Below, piece after piece: positions 37,980 to 47,652 of a stretch of DNA of 64,000 nt. Under the pieces are notes generated by a model. It was not told the origin of the DNA. It made no database searches and worked only from the letters and a program-made list of their open reading frames with translations. The stretch comes from Burkholderia sp. MS389 (GTDB lineage: Bacteria > Pseudomonadota > Gammaproteobacteria > Burkholderiales > Burkholderiaceae). Each line of letters begins with the position of its first letter. Within the stretch, counting starts at the first letter, position 1. A program made the translations under genes and the position numbers. Location of the stretch: assembly GCF_016899425.1 (NCBI RefSeq), contig NZ_CP045994.1, positions 1,550,001-1,614,000 on the forward strand. The letters run 5' to 3'.

Positions 37980-38504
37980 ATCGCTACTGATAAGTCGTCG
38001 CACCGCATCAACGGTGAAATCACTGCGCCGGAAGTGCGCCTGGTCGGGATCGAGAACGAACCGCTCGGTATCGTAAAACTCGCTGACGCTTTCCGTAAAT
38101 CGGAAGAACTGGATGTTGACCTGGTGGAGATCGCGCCGCAAGCGGTGCCGCCGGTTTGCCGTCTGATGGATTACGGCAAGTTCAAGTACCAGGAATCGAA
38201 GAAGCAGCACGAAGCGAAGCTGAAGCAGAAGGTCATCCAGGTCAAGGAAGTCAAGTTCCGCCCGGGTACCGATGACGGGGATTACAACGTCAAGCTCCGC
38301 AATCTCGTGCGCTTCCTCGAAGAGGGCGACAAGACGAAGATCACGTTGCGTTTCCGCGGCCGCGAAATGGCTCACCAGGAAATCGGTATGCGGATGCTGG
38401 AGCGTCTGCGCACGGATCTCGAGGAAGTCGGCCAGGTCGAGCAGATGCCGAAGATGGAAGGGCGCCAGATGATCATGGTGCTCTCGCCGAAGAAAAAGAA
38501 GTAA
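37980..38504 (+). CDS. infC: Translation initiation factor IF-3 (AUC start codon)
   Basis: IF-3 binds the 30S subunit, prevents 70S association and proofreads start codons. The product is 174 residues if it starts at ATC 37980. The conserved IF-3 N-terminus ([20 protein letters not shown]) is encoded only from this codon. AGAGGA lies about 9 nt upstream, an in-frame TAG occurs at 37965-37967, and the first ATG/GTG/TTG in frame (GTG 38034) would remove 18 conserved residues. Rare AUU/AUC starts are known for infC and allow IF-3 to repress its own translation. The C-terminal domain ([20 protein letters not shown]) is intact. Confidence 0.94.
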   Translation: MATDKSSHRINGEITAPEVRLVGIENEPLGIVKLADAFRKSEELDVDLVEIAPQAVPPVCRLMDYGKFKYQESKKQHEAKLKQKVIQVKEVKFRPGTDDGDYNVKLRNLVRFLEEGDKTKITLRFRGREMAHQEIGMRMLERLRTDLEEVGQVEQMPKMEGRQMIMVLSPKKKK

Positions 38505-38694
38505 CGAGCCCGCGCGCATCGCGCGCAGGTTCGACAGTGGTTCGGCGCGTAGCCCGGTCAGGGCGGCGCGCCAACGATGACGGCGGCTGCGCAAGCGGTG
38601 CGCCGTACACAAGTGGACTGGGTTTCGAAGGGCGGGTCAAGGGCGCAAGCCAACCGCACACCCATCGCCATCTAATAAACTGGAGTTGTTCGTC
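38505..38694 (+). other. infC-rpmI intergenic region, possible L20 translational operator
   Basis: This 190-nt gap contains a GC-rich palindrome (GCGCGC-AT-CGCGCGC near 38513-38528) and purine-rich stretches. In E. coli, ribosomal protein L20 represses rpmI-rplT by binding just upstream of rpmI. The same function here is inferred from position only. Confidence 0.25.
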
Positions 38695-38892
38695 ATGCCT
38701 AAGATGAAGACCAAGAAGAGCGCTGCAAAGCGCTTCGTGGTGCGTCCGGGCGGTACCGTCAAGCGCGGTCAAGCCTTCAAGCGTCACATCCTGACCAAGA
38801 AAACCACGAAGAACAAGCGCCATCTGCGCGGCGCAACGGCAGTTCATGATTCCGATCTGAACTCCGTCCGCGCGATGCTCCCGTTCGCGTAA
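38695..38892 (+). CDS. rpmI: 50S ribosomal protein L35
   Basis: This is a 65-residue basic protein with the L35 signature ([27 protein letters not shown]). ATG 38695 gives the standard N-terminus MPKMKTKK and follows TGGAG. Confidence 0.97.
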
Positions 38893-38922
38893 CCCCTCAA
38901 CTGATACTCCAAGGAGAGAAAC

Positions 38923-39282
38923 ATGCCTCGAGTCAAACGTGGGGTAACCGCACGGGCCCGCCACAAGAAGATCATCAACCTGGCCAAGGGTTATCGCGGC
39001 CGCCGCAATAACGTCTACCGCATCGCCAAGCAGGCGGTGATGCGCGCTGGTCAGTATGCGTATCGCGATCGCCGCAACAAGAAGCGTGTGTTCCGCGCAC
39101 TGTGGATCACGCGTATCAACGCGGCAGTTCGCCAGCACGACATGACCTACAGCGTGTTCATCAACGGCCTGAAGAAGGCGTCGATCGAACTCGACCGTAA
39201 GGTGCTGGCCGACATGGCGGTGTTCGACAAGGCTGCTTTTGCTGCGATCGTCAAGCAGGTGAAAGCCGCCGTTGCAGCCTAA
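38923..39282 (+). CDS. rplT: 50S ribosomal protein L20
   Basis: This is a 119-residue early-assembly protein of the large subunit that binds 23S rRNA. It has the typical N-terminus [20 protein letters not shown] and [19 protein letters not shown] precedes the ATG. Autoregulation of rpmI-rplT by L20 is known in E. coli. Confidence 0.97.
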
Positions 39283-39350
39283 TTGCGAAATTAGCACTGC
39301 GTGGTTAGTTGCAGCGAGGTTCCGGTAGTCTCGGCCGCTGCAGCGAAAAC

Positions 39351-39374
39351 GGGGCTCTTCCGAGCCCCTTTTTT
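39351..39374 (+). terminator. Intrinsic terminator between rplT and pheS
   Basis: A 7-bp perfect stem GGGGCTC/GAGCCCC with a TTCC loop is followed by six T. A second stem (GGCGAG/CTCGCC) lies just downstream. No Phe-rich leader peptide precedes it, so classical pheM-type attenuation is not evident. Confidence 0.88.
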
Positions 39375-39431
39375 GTTTGGCGAGGCCATTTCGCTCGCCG
39401 AGACCGAATGACGTTGGAAATGATGGGATCT

Positions 39432-40445
39432 ATGGATCTGGACCAGATTGTCGCCGACGCGCAGCAGTCCTTCGAACAGGCTGCCGACATCACCACGCTC
39501 GAAAACGAGAAAGCCCGATTTCTCGGCAAATCGGGTGCGCTGACCGAGTTGCTCAAGGGCCTCGGCAAGCTCGATCCCGAAGCACGCAAGACCGAAGGCG
39601 CACGCATCAACGTCGCGAAGCAGCAGGTCGAAGCCGCGCTCACCGCCCGTCGCCAGGCCCTGGCCGACGCGCTGCTGAATCAGCGCCTCACCGCCGAAGC
39701 GATCGACGTGACGTTGCCGGGCCGTGGCGCCGGTGCAGGCAGCCTGCACCCGGTGATGCGCACGTGGGAGCGTGTCGAACAGATTTTCGGCTCGATCGGT
39801 TTCGACGTGGCCGACGGCCCCGAAATCGAGACCGACTGGTACAACTTCACGTCGCTGAACAGCCCGGAGAACCATCCGGCGCGTTCGATGCAGGACACCT
39901 TCTACGTCGAAGGCAAGGATGCCGACGGCCGCCAGCTGCTGCTGCGCACGCACACGAGCCCGATGCAGGTGCGTTATGCGCGCATGAACCGTCCGCCGAT
40001 CAAGGTGATCGCGCCGGGCCGCACGTATCGCGTCGACAGCGATGCGACCCACTCGCCGATGTTCAATCAGGTCGAGGGGCTGTGGATCGACGAAAACATC
40101 AGCTTCGCCGACCTCAAGGGCGTCTATACCGACTTCCTGAAAAAATTCTTCGAGCGCGACGACATCCTCGTGCGCTTCCGTCCGTCGTATTTCCCGTTCA
40201 CGGAACCGTCGGCCGAGATCGACATGATGTTCGAGCACGGCAAGAACGCCGGCAAGTGGCTCGAAATTTCCGGCTCCGGGCAGGTGCATCCGACCGTGAT
40301 CCGCAACATGGGCCTCGACCCCGAGCGCTACATCGGTTTCGCGTTCGGCAGCGGCCTCGAGCGCCTGACGATGCTGCGCTACGGCGTCCAGGATCTGCGG
40401 CTGTTCTTCGAGAACGACCTGCGTTTCCTGCGCCAGTTCGCATAA
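39432..40445 (+). CDS. pheS: Phenylalanyl-tRNA synthetase alpha subunit
   Basis: This is the catalytic subunit of the alpha2-beta2 synthetase (337 residues). The N-terminal coiled coil (residues 1-85) binds tRNA. The class II motifs follow: [38 protein letters not shown] and the motif 3 region [17 protein letters not shown]. The start ATG 39432 corresponds to the standard N-terminus [10 protein letters not shown]. Confidence 0.97.
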   Translation: MDLDQIVADAQQSFEQAADITTLENEKARFLGKSGALTELLKGLGKLDPEARKTEGARINVAKQQVEAALTARRQALADALLNQRLTAEAIDVTLPGRGAGAGSLHPVMRTWERVEQIFGSIGFDVADGPEIETDWYNFTSLNSPENHPARSMQDTFYVEGKDADGRQLLLRTHTSPMQVRYARMNRPPIKVIAPGRTYRVDSDATHSPMFNQVEGLWIDENISFADLKGVYTDFLKKFFERDDILVRFRPSYFPFTEPSAEIDMMFEHGKNAGKWLEISGSGQVHPTVIRNMGLDPERYIGFAFGSGLERLTMLRYGVQDLRLFFENDLRFLRQFA

Positions 40446-40542
40446 CGCCGCTCGCCGCGCCGACCTGTGCCCGCGCATGCCCCGACGGACGTTTCCGACG
40501 GAGCCCGGGCGTCGATCTAACCTGTTTCGAACGTAGACATCC

Positions 40543-42972
40543 ATGCAATTCCCTGAATCTTGGTTGAGAACCTTTGTCGACCCGCAGCTGACGACCGACG
40601 CCCTGTCGCACGCGCTGACGATGGCGGGGCTCGAAGTCGAATCGCTGAGCAAGGCTGCGCCGCCGACGTCGAAGATCGTCGTCGGCCGCGTGCTCGAAGT
40701 CGTCAAGCATCCGGATGCGGACAAGCTCAATGTCTGCCAGGTCGACGCCGGCACCGGCGCGACGCTGAACATCGTGTGCGGCGCCCCGAACGTGGTGCCC
40801 GGCATCAAGGTGCCGGTCGCGCTGGTCGGCGCGGAACTGCCGCCGGCGGAAGAGGGCGGCAAGCCGTTCGCGATCAAGCTGTCGAAGCTGCGCGGCGTGG
40901 AGAGCCAGGGGATGCTGTGCTCGGCGCGTGAGCTGAAATTGTCCGAGGATCACAGCGGGCTGCTGATCCTGCCGGAAGATACGCCGATCGGCCAGGACAT
41001 CCGCGAGACGCTCAATCTCGACGACACGATCTTCGAAATCAAGCTGACGCCGAACAAGGCCGACTGCCTGTCAGTGTTCGGTATCGCGCGCGAGACGGCC
41101 GCGATCACCGGCGCACCGCTGACGCCGGTCGACATCCGCCCGGTGAACGTCGAGCTCGACGAGACGCTGCCGGTGCGCATCGCCGCGCCCGATCTGTGCG
41201 GCCGCTTCTCGGGTCGCGTGATCCGCGGCGTGAATGCGCACGCGAAGACGCCGCAGTGGATGGTCGAGCGCCTCGAGCGTTCGGGCCAGCGCAGCGTGTC
41301 CGCGCTCGTCGACATCTCGAACTACGTGATGTTCGAGCTCGGCCGCCCGTCGCACGTGTTCGATCTCGACAAGATCCACGGCGGCATCGAAGTGCGCTGG
41401 GGCAAGCGCGGCGAATCGCTGAAGCTGCTCAACGGCAACACGGTCGAACTCGACGAAACGGTCGGCGTGATCGCGGACGATCGTCAGGTCGAAAGCCTGG
41501 CCGGCATCATGGGCGGCGACAGCACGGCCGTCACGCTCGATACGACCAACATCTACCTCGAAGCCGCGTTCTGGTGGCCGGACAGCATCCGCGGCCGCGC
41601 GCGCAAGTACAACTTTTCGACCGATGCGGCCCATCGCTTCGAGCGCGGCGTCGATTACGCGACGACCGTCGAGCACGTCGAGCGCATCACGCAACTGATC
41701 CTCGAAATCTGCGGCGGCAAGGCCGGCCCGGTCGACGATCAGGCGGTGAACCTGCCGCAGCGTGTGCCGGTGAAGATGCGTGTGTCGCGCGCGAACCGCA
41801 TCATCGGCGTGAAGATCGACGCCGACGAGATCGCGAACATCTTCACGCGCCTCGGCCTGCCGTTCGAGCGTGAAGACGACGCGTTCCTCGTCACGCCGCC
41901 GTCGCACCGCTTCGACATCGAGATCGAGGAAGACCTGATCGAGGAAGTGGCGCGCATCTACGGCTTCGAGAAGATTCCGGCGCGGCCGCCGGTCGCGACG
42001 AGCGAAATGCGTGCGACCCACGAGACGCGGCGTTCGATCCACGACATCCGTCACGCGCTCGCCGCGCGCGACTACGCGGAAACCGTCAACTTCAGCTTCG
42101 TCGATGCGGAGTGGGAGCAGGATTTCGCGGGCAACGACAACCCGATCCGTCTGCTGAACCCGATCGCCAGCCAGCTTTCGGTCATGCGCACGACGCTGTT
42201 CGGCAGCCTGATCTCGGTGCTGCGCCACAACCTGAACCGCCGCGCCGATCGCGTGCGCGTGTTCGAATCGGGGCGCGTATTCATTGCCGATCCGTCGGTG
42301 AAGGCCGGCGAATTGGCGGTCGAAGGTCATGCGCAGCCGAAGCGCGTCGGCGCGCTGGCGTACGGTCCGGCATTCGACGAGCAGTGGGGCGTCGCGACCC
42401 GCGCGGTCGATTTCTTCGACGTGAAGGGCGATCTCGAGGCGCTGCTCGCGCCGGCGGTCGCGCGCTTCGTGAAGGCCGAGCATCCGGCCCTTCATCCGGG
42501 CCGCAGCGCGCGCATCGAAGTCGATGGCCGTGCGGTCGGCTGGATCGGCGAGCTGCATCCGCGCCTGATGCAGAAGTACGAGCTGCCGCACGCGCCGGTG
42601 ATGTTTGAAATCGACGCGGATGCGCTGACTGCACGTGCGCTGCCCGCGCCGACCGACGTGTCGAAATTCCCGCCGGTCCGTCGCGATATCGCCGTTGTCG
42701 TCGATCAGGCGGTCGAGGTTCAGGCACTTTTCGACGAAATGAAGAAGGCGCTTGCCGAAGACGCCTGCCGATTCGTTCAGAAGGTTGTACTCTTTGACGA
42801 ATTTCGTGCAAAATCAAATACTTCCGGTGGTCTTGCCGCGAACGAGAAGAGCCTTGCCTTCCGCGTGACGCTGCAGGACGCGGCTGGCACGCTGCAGGAC
42901 GAGGTCGTCGATCAGGCGATCCAGACGCTGGTCGAGCGAATGGCTCGTGCCGGTGCGCGCCTGCGCGGCTAA
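40543..42972 (+). CDS. pheT: Phenylalanyl-tRNA synthetase beta subunit
   Basis: This is the non-catalytic and editing subunit (809 residues). It opens with [14 protein letters not shown], then the tRNA-binding EMAP-like domain ([20 protein letters not shown]), B3/4 editing domain, B5 domain and the C-terminal FDX-ACB anticodon-binding domain ([19 protein letters not shown]). It forms an operon with pheS; 97 bp separate them. Confidence 0.97.
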   Translation: MQFPESWLRTFVDPQLTTDALSHALTMAGLEVESLSKAAPPTSKIVVGRVLEVVKHPDADKLNVCQVDAGTGATLNIVCGAPNVVPGIKVPVALVGAELPPAEEGGKPFAIKLSKLRGVESQGMLCSARELKLSEDHSGLLILPEDTPIGQDIRETLNLDDTIFEIKLTPNKADCLSVFGIARETAAITGAPLTPVDIRPVNVELDETLPVRIAAPDLCGRFSGRVIRGVNAHAKTPQWMVERLERSGQRSVSALVDISNYVMFELGRPSHVFDLDKIHGGIEVRWGKRGESLKLLNGNTVELDETVGVIADDRQVESLAGIMGGDSTAVTLDTTNIYLEAAFWWPDSIRGRARKYNFSTDAAHRFERGVDYATTVEHVERITQLILEICGGKAGPVDDQAVNLPQRVPVKMRVSRANRIIGVKIDADEIANIFTRLGLPFEREDDAFLVTPPSHRFDIEIEEDLIEEVARIYGFEKIPARPPVATSEMRATHETRRSIHDIRHALAARDYAETVNFSFVDAEWEQDFAGNDNPIRLLNPIASQLSVMRTTLFGSLISVLRHNLNRRADRVRVFESGRVFIADPSVKAGELAVEGHAQPKRVGALAYGPAFDEQWGVATRAVDFFDVKGDLEALLAPAVARFVKAEHPALHPGRSARIEVDGRAVGWIGELHPRLMQKYELPHAPVMFEIDADALTARALPAPTDVSKFPPVRRDIAVVVDQAVEVQALFDEMKKALAEDACRFVQKVVLFDEFRAKSNTSGGLAANEKSLAFRVTLQDAAGTLQDEVVDQAIQTLVERMARAGARLRG

Positions 42973-42981
42973 GGAGAGGGC

Positions 42982-43005
42982 CCGCCCGTTCGCGGGCGGC
43001 TTTTT
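42982..43005 (+). terminator. Terminator-like hairpin between pheT and ihfA
   Basis: A 7-bp stem CCGCCCG/CGGGCGG is closed by a TTCG tetraloop and followed by five T. It lies only 30 bp before ihfA and may reduce read-through into it. Confidence 0.75.
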
Positions 43006-43034
43006 CCATCGTAAGTTTTGATTCAACGCGCTGT

Positions 43035-43430
43035 ATGGCAGATATGAACGACATGACCTCGAGTGAATTCGAAGCCCTCCTGACGGCGCAACGCAGCGCC
43101 ATGAACCGCGACGCTTCGGCGCCGGCGTCCACGGAGACGCCGACGCTGACGAAGGCGGAACTGGCGGAGCTGCTGTTCGATAGCGTCGGGCTGAACAAGC
43201 GTGAAGCGAAGGACATGGTCGAGGCGTTTTTCGAAGTGATCCGCGATGCGCTCGAAAACGGCGAAAGCGTCAAGCTGTCGGGGTTCGGCAATTTCCAGTT
43301 GCGCGACAAGCCGCAGCGCCCGGGCCGCAACCCGAAGACGGGCGAGGCGATTCCGATCGCGGCCCGCCGGGTGGTAACTTTCCACGCGAGCCAGAAGCTG
43401 AAGGCGCTGGTCGAAAACGGCGCGGAGTAA
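43035..43430 (+). CDS. ihfA: Integration host factor alpha subunit
   Basis: This DNA-bending HU-family subunit has 131 residues. The core ([57 protein letters not shown]) aligns with E. coli IhfA, and the Pro at the tip of the DNA-binding arm is present. An extra N-terminal segment of about 37 polar residues precedes the core. No strong ribosome-binding site marks any of the candidate ATGs (43035, 43044, 43053, 43101), so the exact start is open. Confidence 0.94.
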   Translation: MADMNDMTSSEFEALLTAQRSAMNRDASAPASTETPTLTKAELAELLFDSVGLNKREAKDMVEAFFEVIRDALENGESVKLSGFGNFQLRDKPQRPGRNPKTGEAIPIAARRVVTFHASQKLKALVENGAE

Positions 43431-43482
43431 TACGCGCCCACGCCCCGCGCGGCCGCCGCGCACCCTTACCGACGGTTAACCG

Positions 43483-43896
43483 ATGACCACCACGGTTGAG
43501 AAAGTCGTCTTGCCTCCGATTCCCGCGAAGCGCTACTTCACGATCGGCGAAGTCAGCGAACTGTGCGGGGTCAAACCACACGTGCTGCGTTACTGGGAAC
43601 AGGAGTTCACTCAGCTGCGGCCGGTGAAGCGGCGTGGCAACCGGCGGTATTACCAGCATCACGAAGTGCTGCTGATCCGGCGGATTCGCGAGTTGCTGTA
43701 CGAGCAGGGCTTCACGATCAACGGCGCGCGCAACCGGCTCGATTCGCCGGGCAGCGATCGGGCCGCGGCGGAGCCGGTCGAATCCGATGTGCAGGCCGCC
43801 GATGCGCGCGGGGCGGCCAACGCGGGCGCAAACGTCGATGTGACCGCGTTGCGGCAGGCGTTGCTGGACGTGATCGACGGACTGAAACACGACTGA
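43483..43896 (+). CDS. MerR-family regulator downstream of ihfA
   Basis: This 137-residue regulator has an N-terminal MerR winged helix-turn-helix (KRYFTIGEVSELCGVKPHVL; RYWEQEFTQLRPVKRRGNRR), a short coiled coil and an Ala-rich tail with no recognisable effector domain. A MerR gene at this place after pheST-ihfA is widespread in proteobacteria; its targets are unknown to me. It ends the cluster with a terminator. Confidence 0.9.
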   Translation: MTTTVEKVVLPPIPAKRYFTIGEVSELCGVKPHVLRYWEQEFTQLRPVKRRGNRRYYQHHEVLLIRRIRELLYEQGFTINGARNRLDSPGSDRAAAEPVESDVQAADARGAANAGANVDVTALRQALLDVIDGLKHD

Positions 43897-43922
43897 GCGC
43901 ACGGTGCGCAGGATGTATGGGA

Positions 43923-43955
43923 AAGCCCGGTTGGCGACCGCCACCGGGCTTTTTT
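43923..43955 (+). terminator. Intrinsic terminator after the merR gene
   Basis: AAGCCCGG and CCGGGCTT flank an imperfect inner stem (TTGGCG/CGCCA), followed by a T run. Confidence 0.85.
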
Positions 43956-43976
43956 CATGCGGGTCGCGCCTGCGGA

Positions 43977-46187
43977 TCAGCGCGACGCGAGCGGATTCTT
44001 CCGGCCCATGTCGACGACCAGCGTGCCGTCCGGCAGCATCCGCACCGAGCCCTGCGCGACCTGGTTGCGGTACCCGTACAGGTCGAACCGCATCGGGCCG
44101 GCCTCGGCCGAATTCCGGATCAGCGCGCGCACGTTCAGTTCGAGCACGTTGAACATCTTCATGTCGCCGCCTTCCATCCACATGTAGCTCGGCGCATCGA
44201 TCTGCGGCCGCTTCGGCGCGGGCGCGCCCGGTGCGCGCCGGAACGTCAGACGCAAGCCGTCGCGCTCGACCGTCGCCTGGCCGAGCTTGCCGTTCAGCAC
44301 GGGCGGCGGGAACACGGTGTACTGGTCGAGCACGAGCGTGTCGCCGCGCAGTTCCGCGCCGCGCCGCTGCAGCGGCGTCAGCGACGACAGCTCGATGCCG
44401 AGCGAGCGCAGTAGCGTCGCCTGCGGGATGCCGAGCACCGACACCTGCGACGGCTTGAATGCGAGGTGGCGGTCGTCGAGCACCGTCAGCGAGCCCTTCA
44501 TGTCGGTCGGCAGCCAGACGCCCGGCACGTGATTCCACAGCTTGATGCCGCCCTGGACGCGCAGGTTCTGCCCGTCCGCGCTCAGTTGCAGGCCGTTCAG
44601 CGAACGCGGCGAATAGTCGAGCAGGTAGTCGTTGAACAGCGCCGACATCGCCTTCCACGACTCGACGACCGTGCCGCCGAGAATGCGGATGTCGTACTGG
44701 TTCGGGTCGTCGAGATCGACGGGTTCGCCGGCGCGCTTCGACACGAGTTCCACGTCGAGATCTTCGACATGAAAACCGATATCGCCGGACAGGTTGAAGT
44801 CGACGTTGCGCAGATGGATCGTCGGGTTGCGGTTCGACACGTGCCGCTCGTTGAACGGCGTCGTCGACGTGCGCCGCATCGCGACCTTCTGCATGCCGGG
44901 CCGCGCGGCGTCCGCCGCGAGCGCGTACGCTTCCCAATGCTGGCGCACGTCGCGCAGCGCATTCTGCTGCGCGGCGAGGAAGCTGTCGTTCAGGCGCGCG
45001 GCCGCGTTGCCGAGCAGCGCGCCGCTGGCCGGGCCCGCATATGTAGGCATCCGGATCGCCATCGCGCCGCTTTCGTCGAAGTTGAAATAGCCGGCCGATA
45101 CCTGGTCGCGATAGTGGTACAGGTCGAACACGAACGTCTGGTCGCGCTTCGACGCGTCGAGCGGAGCGATCAGGATGTCCGCGTTCATCGGCATCGAGCG
45201 CATGAATTTCACGTCGCCGCCGCGAATGTACATCGCCTGCTGCGGCGCGTTCGCGGGCATCGCGAAGCCCGCATGCGTGCCGTCGTCGAGCTTCAGGTCG
45301 AGGCCCGCCGGCGTCACGCGCAGCGCGGTGATCGTCAGCTTCAGGCGCGGCGGCGGCATCAGCTTGTCGACCGCCATCACGAGATCGTCGCCGGCGAGTT
45401 GCGCGATCGGCGTCTCCACCTTCAGCAGGTCGGCCATTTTCACGTTGGCCGCGCGCATCACCGGCTGCGCGTCGAGGCCCGACACGCGTACGCCGGTCGG
45501 GTGGAACACGAGCTGGCTGCCGTCGCGAATCGCGAGCGTGCCGGTCAGCGAGAACGGTACCCAGCCGTCGCGCTGCATCTCGCCTTGCAGATGGATCACG
45601 CCGTCGCCGGCCGATACCGCGAGCTTGCGCAGCGGCGCGTTGCGATAGCCGAAGATGTAGGTGTTGAAGAGGGCGGTCAGCTTCGCGTTGTCGAGCGTGA
45701 CCGTGCCTTCGTGCACGTCGATCTCGAAGCTCGTCGGATCGTCGAATACGATCGGCGCGCCGGCCTGCGTGGGCACGAGCGTGGCCGACAACTGATGAAT
45801 GAAGAAGCCGAGATTGTTGACGACGCGGAAATCGACGTCGCGCAGGAACGTCATCGCGCCGTTCTGGCCCGAGTCGCGCAGCGTGAACGGGCGCGGTTGC
45901 GTGAGGCTGATCGACGCGAGCGACGGCACGGTGCGCGCGATTTGCTGCTCGCGCGCGAGGCGCTCCGCCTTCGTGCGTTCTATCTTCGTCGATGCGATCG
46001 ACGTGTTGCTGTCGCGCTGCGCGGCCGATTCCGCGCAGCCGGCGCAGAGCAGCGTGAGCGCCAGCGCGCCGCAGCCGAACACGCGGGATGTCGTGTGTGA
46101 TCGCGGGGCGGCCGTGCGTCGCAGGCCGGCAACCCGGTCGAAAATTGCCAAAGGCGAGCGATGGCCGCGCCGGACCGCATTCCGCAT
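43977..46187 (-). CDS. Large putative lipoprotein with internal duplication, function unknown
   Basis: I do not recognise a named family. The product is 736 residues with a signal peptide ending in a lipobox (LTLLCAGC, Cys about residue 51), so it is probably outer-membrane or periplasmic. Two homologous halves of about 300 residues follow. The pairs FLRDVDFRVVNNLGFFIHQL/HLRNVDFNLSGDIGFHVEDL, LTALFNTYIFGYRNAPLRKL/MSALFNDYLLDYSPRSLNGL and FDLYHYRDQVSAGYFNF/FDLYGYRNQVAQGSVRM are clearly related. The beta-rich composition recalls lipid-transfer or AsmA-like proteins, but that is a guess. ATG 46187 has GGAG 7 nt upstream. Confidence 0.8.
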   Translation of the reverse strand: MRNAVRRGHRSPLAIFDRVAGLRRTAAPRSHTTSRVFGCGALALTLLCAGCAESAAQRDSNTSIASTKIERTKAERLAREQQIARTVPSLASISLTQPRPFTLRDSGQNGAMTFLRDVDFRVVNNLGFFIHQLSATLVPTQAGAPIVFDDPTSFEIDVHEGTVTLDNAKLTALFNTYIFGYRNAPLRKLAVSAGDGVIHLQGEMQRDGWVPFSLTGTLAIRDGSQLVFHPTGVRVSGLDAQPVMRAANVKMADLLKVETPIAQLAGDDLVMAVDKLMPPPRLKLTITALRVTPAGLDLKLDDGTHAGFAMPANAPQQAMYIRGGDVKFMRSMPMNADILIAPLDASKRDQTFVFDLYHYRDQVSAGYFNFDESGAMAIRMPTYAGPASGALLGNAAARLNDSFLAAQQNALRDVRQHWEAYALAADAARPGMQKVAMRRTSTTPFNERHVSNRNPTIHLRNVDFNLSGDIGFHVEDLDVELVSKRAGEPVDLDDPNQYDIRILGGTVVESWKAMSALFNDYLLDYSPRSLNGLQLSADGQNLRVQGGIKLWNHVPGVWLPTDMKGSLTVLDDRHLAFKPSQVSVLGIPQATLLRSLGIELSSLTPLQRRGAELRGDTLVLDQYTVFPPPVLNGKLGQATVERDGLRLTFRRAPGAPAPKRPQIDAPSYMWMEGGDMKMFNVLELNVRALIRNSAEAGPMRFDLYGYRNQVAQGSVRMLPDGTLVVDMGRKNPLASR

Positions 46188-46365
46188 CGTCTGTCTCCAT
46201 GTCTTGTCTTGATCGACGGGGGCGCGCGCCACTGCACGGCGCGAGCGTCGATGCCGTGCAGTGTGTCATAGCGCGCTAGAGCGGCGTTACCAAACAACGG
46301 CCGCCCGGTTACGGCGCGCTGGCGGGCTGCCGGACAATGGTTTCGCGGTGGATGGACGGGCGGAT

Positions 46366-46379
46366 CAAACGGTCGTTTG
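46366..46379. promoter_or_regulatory. Palindrome in the lipoprotein/methyltransferase divergent region
   Basis: CAAACG-GT-CGTTTG is a 14-bp near-complete palindrome inside the 391-bp gap 46188-46578, and resembles half-site arrangements of TetR-type operators. I see no gene in this gap. A binding protein is not identified. Confidence 0.3.
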
Positions 46380-46578
46380 GTTTGTCCGGACCGTCGGCCG
46401 GCGTCTTTCGACGCGCCCCTGAAAACCCGCGGTCGACCATGACCGGCGCGGGTTTCACCGGATGCCGAAGTGGCGCGGCCCCGGGCATCGACGGATACGA
46501 TCGGCGAGGGCGGCGAGGTAAGATCGGCTCAGTGGCGAATTCGACATCACAACACGGCAGCCATCACGGGGAAGCGCC

Positions 46579-47292
46579 ATGGACCTGAAGGAAGTCGACG
46601 TACTGGGTGCGGGAGTGGGCGATCACTGGTACTACGCGTCGAAGGCGAGCGCCATTCGCCGGTTCCTGGGCGCGTCGGGCGTGAACCGGATACTCGACGT
46701 CGGTGCGGGCTCCGGCTTTTTCTCGAAGCATCTGCTCGAGCGCACGCCGGCGACGGAAGCATGGTGTGTCGACACGAGCTACGCCGACGACAGCGATGGC
46801 GAAGAGGCCGGCAAGCCCATCCACTTTCGGCGCTCCGTCGATCGATTCGATGCCGATCTCGTGTTGCTGATGGACGTGCTCGAGCATGTCGACGACGACG
46901 TCGGGCTGCTGACGCAGTATGTGAAGGGCGCGCCTGCGGGCAGCCGGTTCCTGATCACGGTTCCCGCGTTCCAGTTTCTTTGGAGCGGCCACGACGATTT
47001 TCTCGAGCACAAGCGCAGGTATACGCTCGGCGGCCTCGAGGACGTGGTCCGGCGCGCGGGGCTCGACGTCGAGCACGGCGCCTACTATTTCGGCCTGACG
47101 TTTCCGCTCGCGGCCGCACTGCGGCTGGGCGAGCGGGCGCGTTCGCATCCGCGCGAGCCTGCGTCGCAATTGCGCCGTCATCATCCGTTCGTCAACGGTT
47201 TGCTCAAGACGATCTGCCGCATCGAGTTGCCGATGTTCCGCTTCAACCGCATCGCCGGCCTGACGGTCATCTGTATCGCGCGCAAGCGGTGA
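46579..47292 (+). CDS. SAM-dependent methyltransferase (class I)
   Basis: This cytosolic methyltransferase has 237 residues. Motif I is RILDVGAGSGFFSKHLLE (about residue 36), followed by the acidic MDVLEHVDDD and LITVPAFQFLWSGHDDFLEH typical of UbiG/Methyltransf_11 members that act on glycans or lipids. The C-terminus is basic. The substrate is unknown. GGGGAAG precedes the ATG. Confidence 0.87.
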   Translation: MDLKEVDVLGAGVGDHWYYASKASAIRRFLGASGVNRILDVGAGSGFFSKHLLERTPATEAWCVDTSYADDSDGEEAGKPIHFRRSVDRFDADLVLLMDVLEHVDDDVGLLTQYVKGAPAGSRFLITVPAFQFLWSGHDDFLEHKRRYTLGGLEDVVRRAGLDVEHGAYYFGLTFPLAAALRLGERARSHPREPASQLRRHHPFVNGLLKTICRIELPMFRFNRIAGLTVICIARKR

Positions 47293-47396
47293 CGGTGACG
47301 GTGAAGGCGATGCGGGTTCGATGCCGCGGATTGCTTGCATCGGCACGATCGCGCCAAAAAATTTCACGAGGGCAGGCACAAAATGCATGCGACCCG

Positions 47397-47425
47397 TTCT
47401 AAATCGGGGAACTGTCTGTTATAAT
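47397..47425 (+). promoter_or_regulatory. Probable promoter of tRNA-Pro
   Basis: A perfect TATAAT (47420-47425) lies 10 bp upstream of the tRNA; the -35 at 17 bp spacing (TTCTAA) is poor. Confidence 0.65.
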
Positions 47426-47435
47426 TTTTTTCTTT

Positions 47436-47512
<77 letters not shown>

Positions 47513-47518
47513 GACAAG

Positions 47519-47552
47519 AACCCGCGTCAGTTCAAGCTGACGCGGGTTTTTT
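47519..47552 (+). terminator. Intrinsic terminator of tRNA-Pro
   Basis: A 12-bp perfect stem (AACCCGCGTCAG) with a 6-nt loop is followed by TTTT, 7 nt after the tRNA. Confidence 0.93.
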
Positions 47553-47568
47553 CTTGGCCGTCGCTTTT

Positions 47569-47598
47569 TTGCACATCGCGGCGCGGCCCCGGTAAAAT
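47569..47598 (+). promoter_or_regulatory. Candidate bamC promoter
   Basis: TTGCAC (47569-47574) and TAAAAT (47593-47598) are 18 bp apart, 54 bp upstream of the bamC start. Confidence 0.6.
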
Positions 47599-47652
47599 GC
47601 ACGGTTGATCCACGGAAAGCGCCGTGATTTAGCGGAAGAGGATTCCCCGAAC

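Noticed and set aside
39283..39431. pheM-like leader peptide attenuator
   Set aside because: No short Phe-rich frame with a start codon precedes the terminator.
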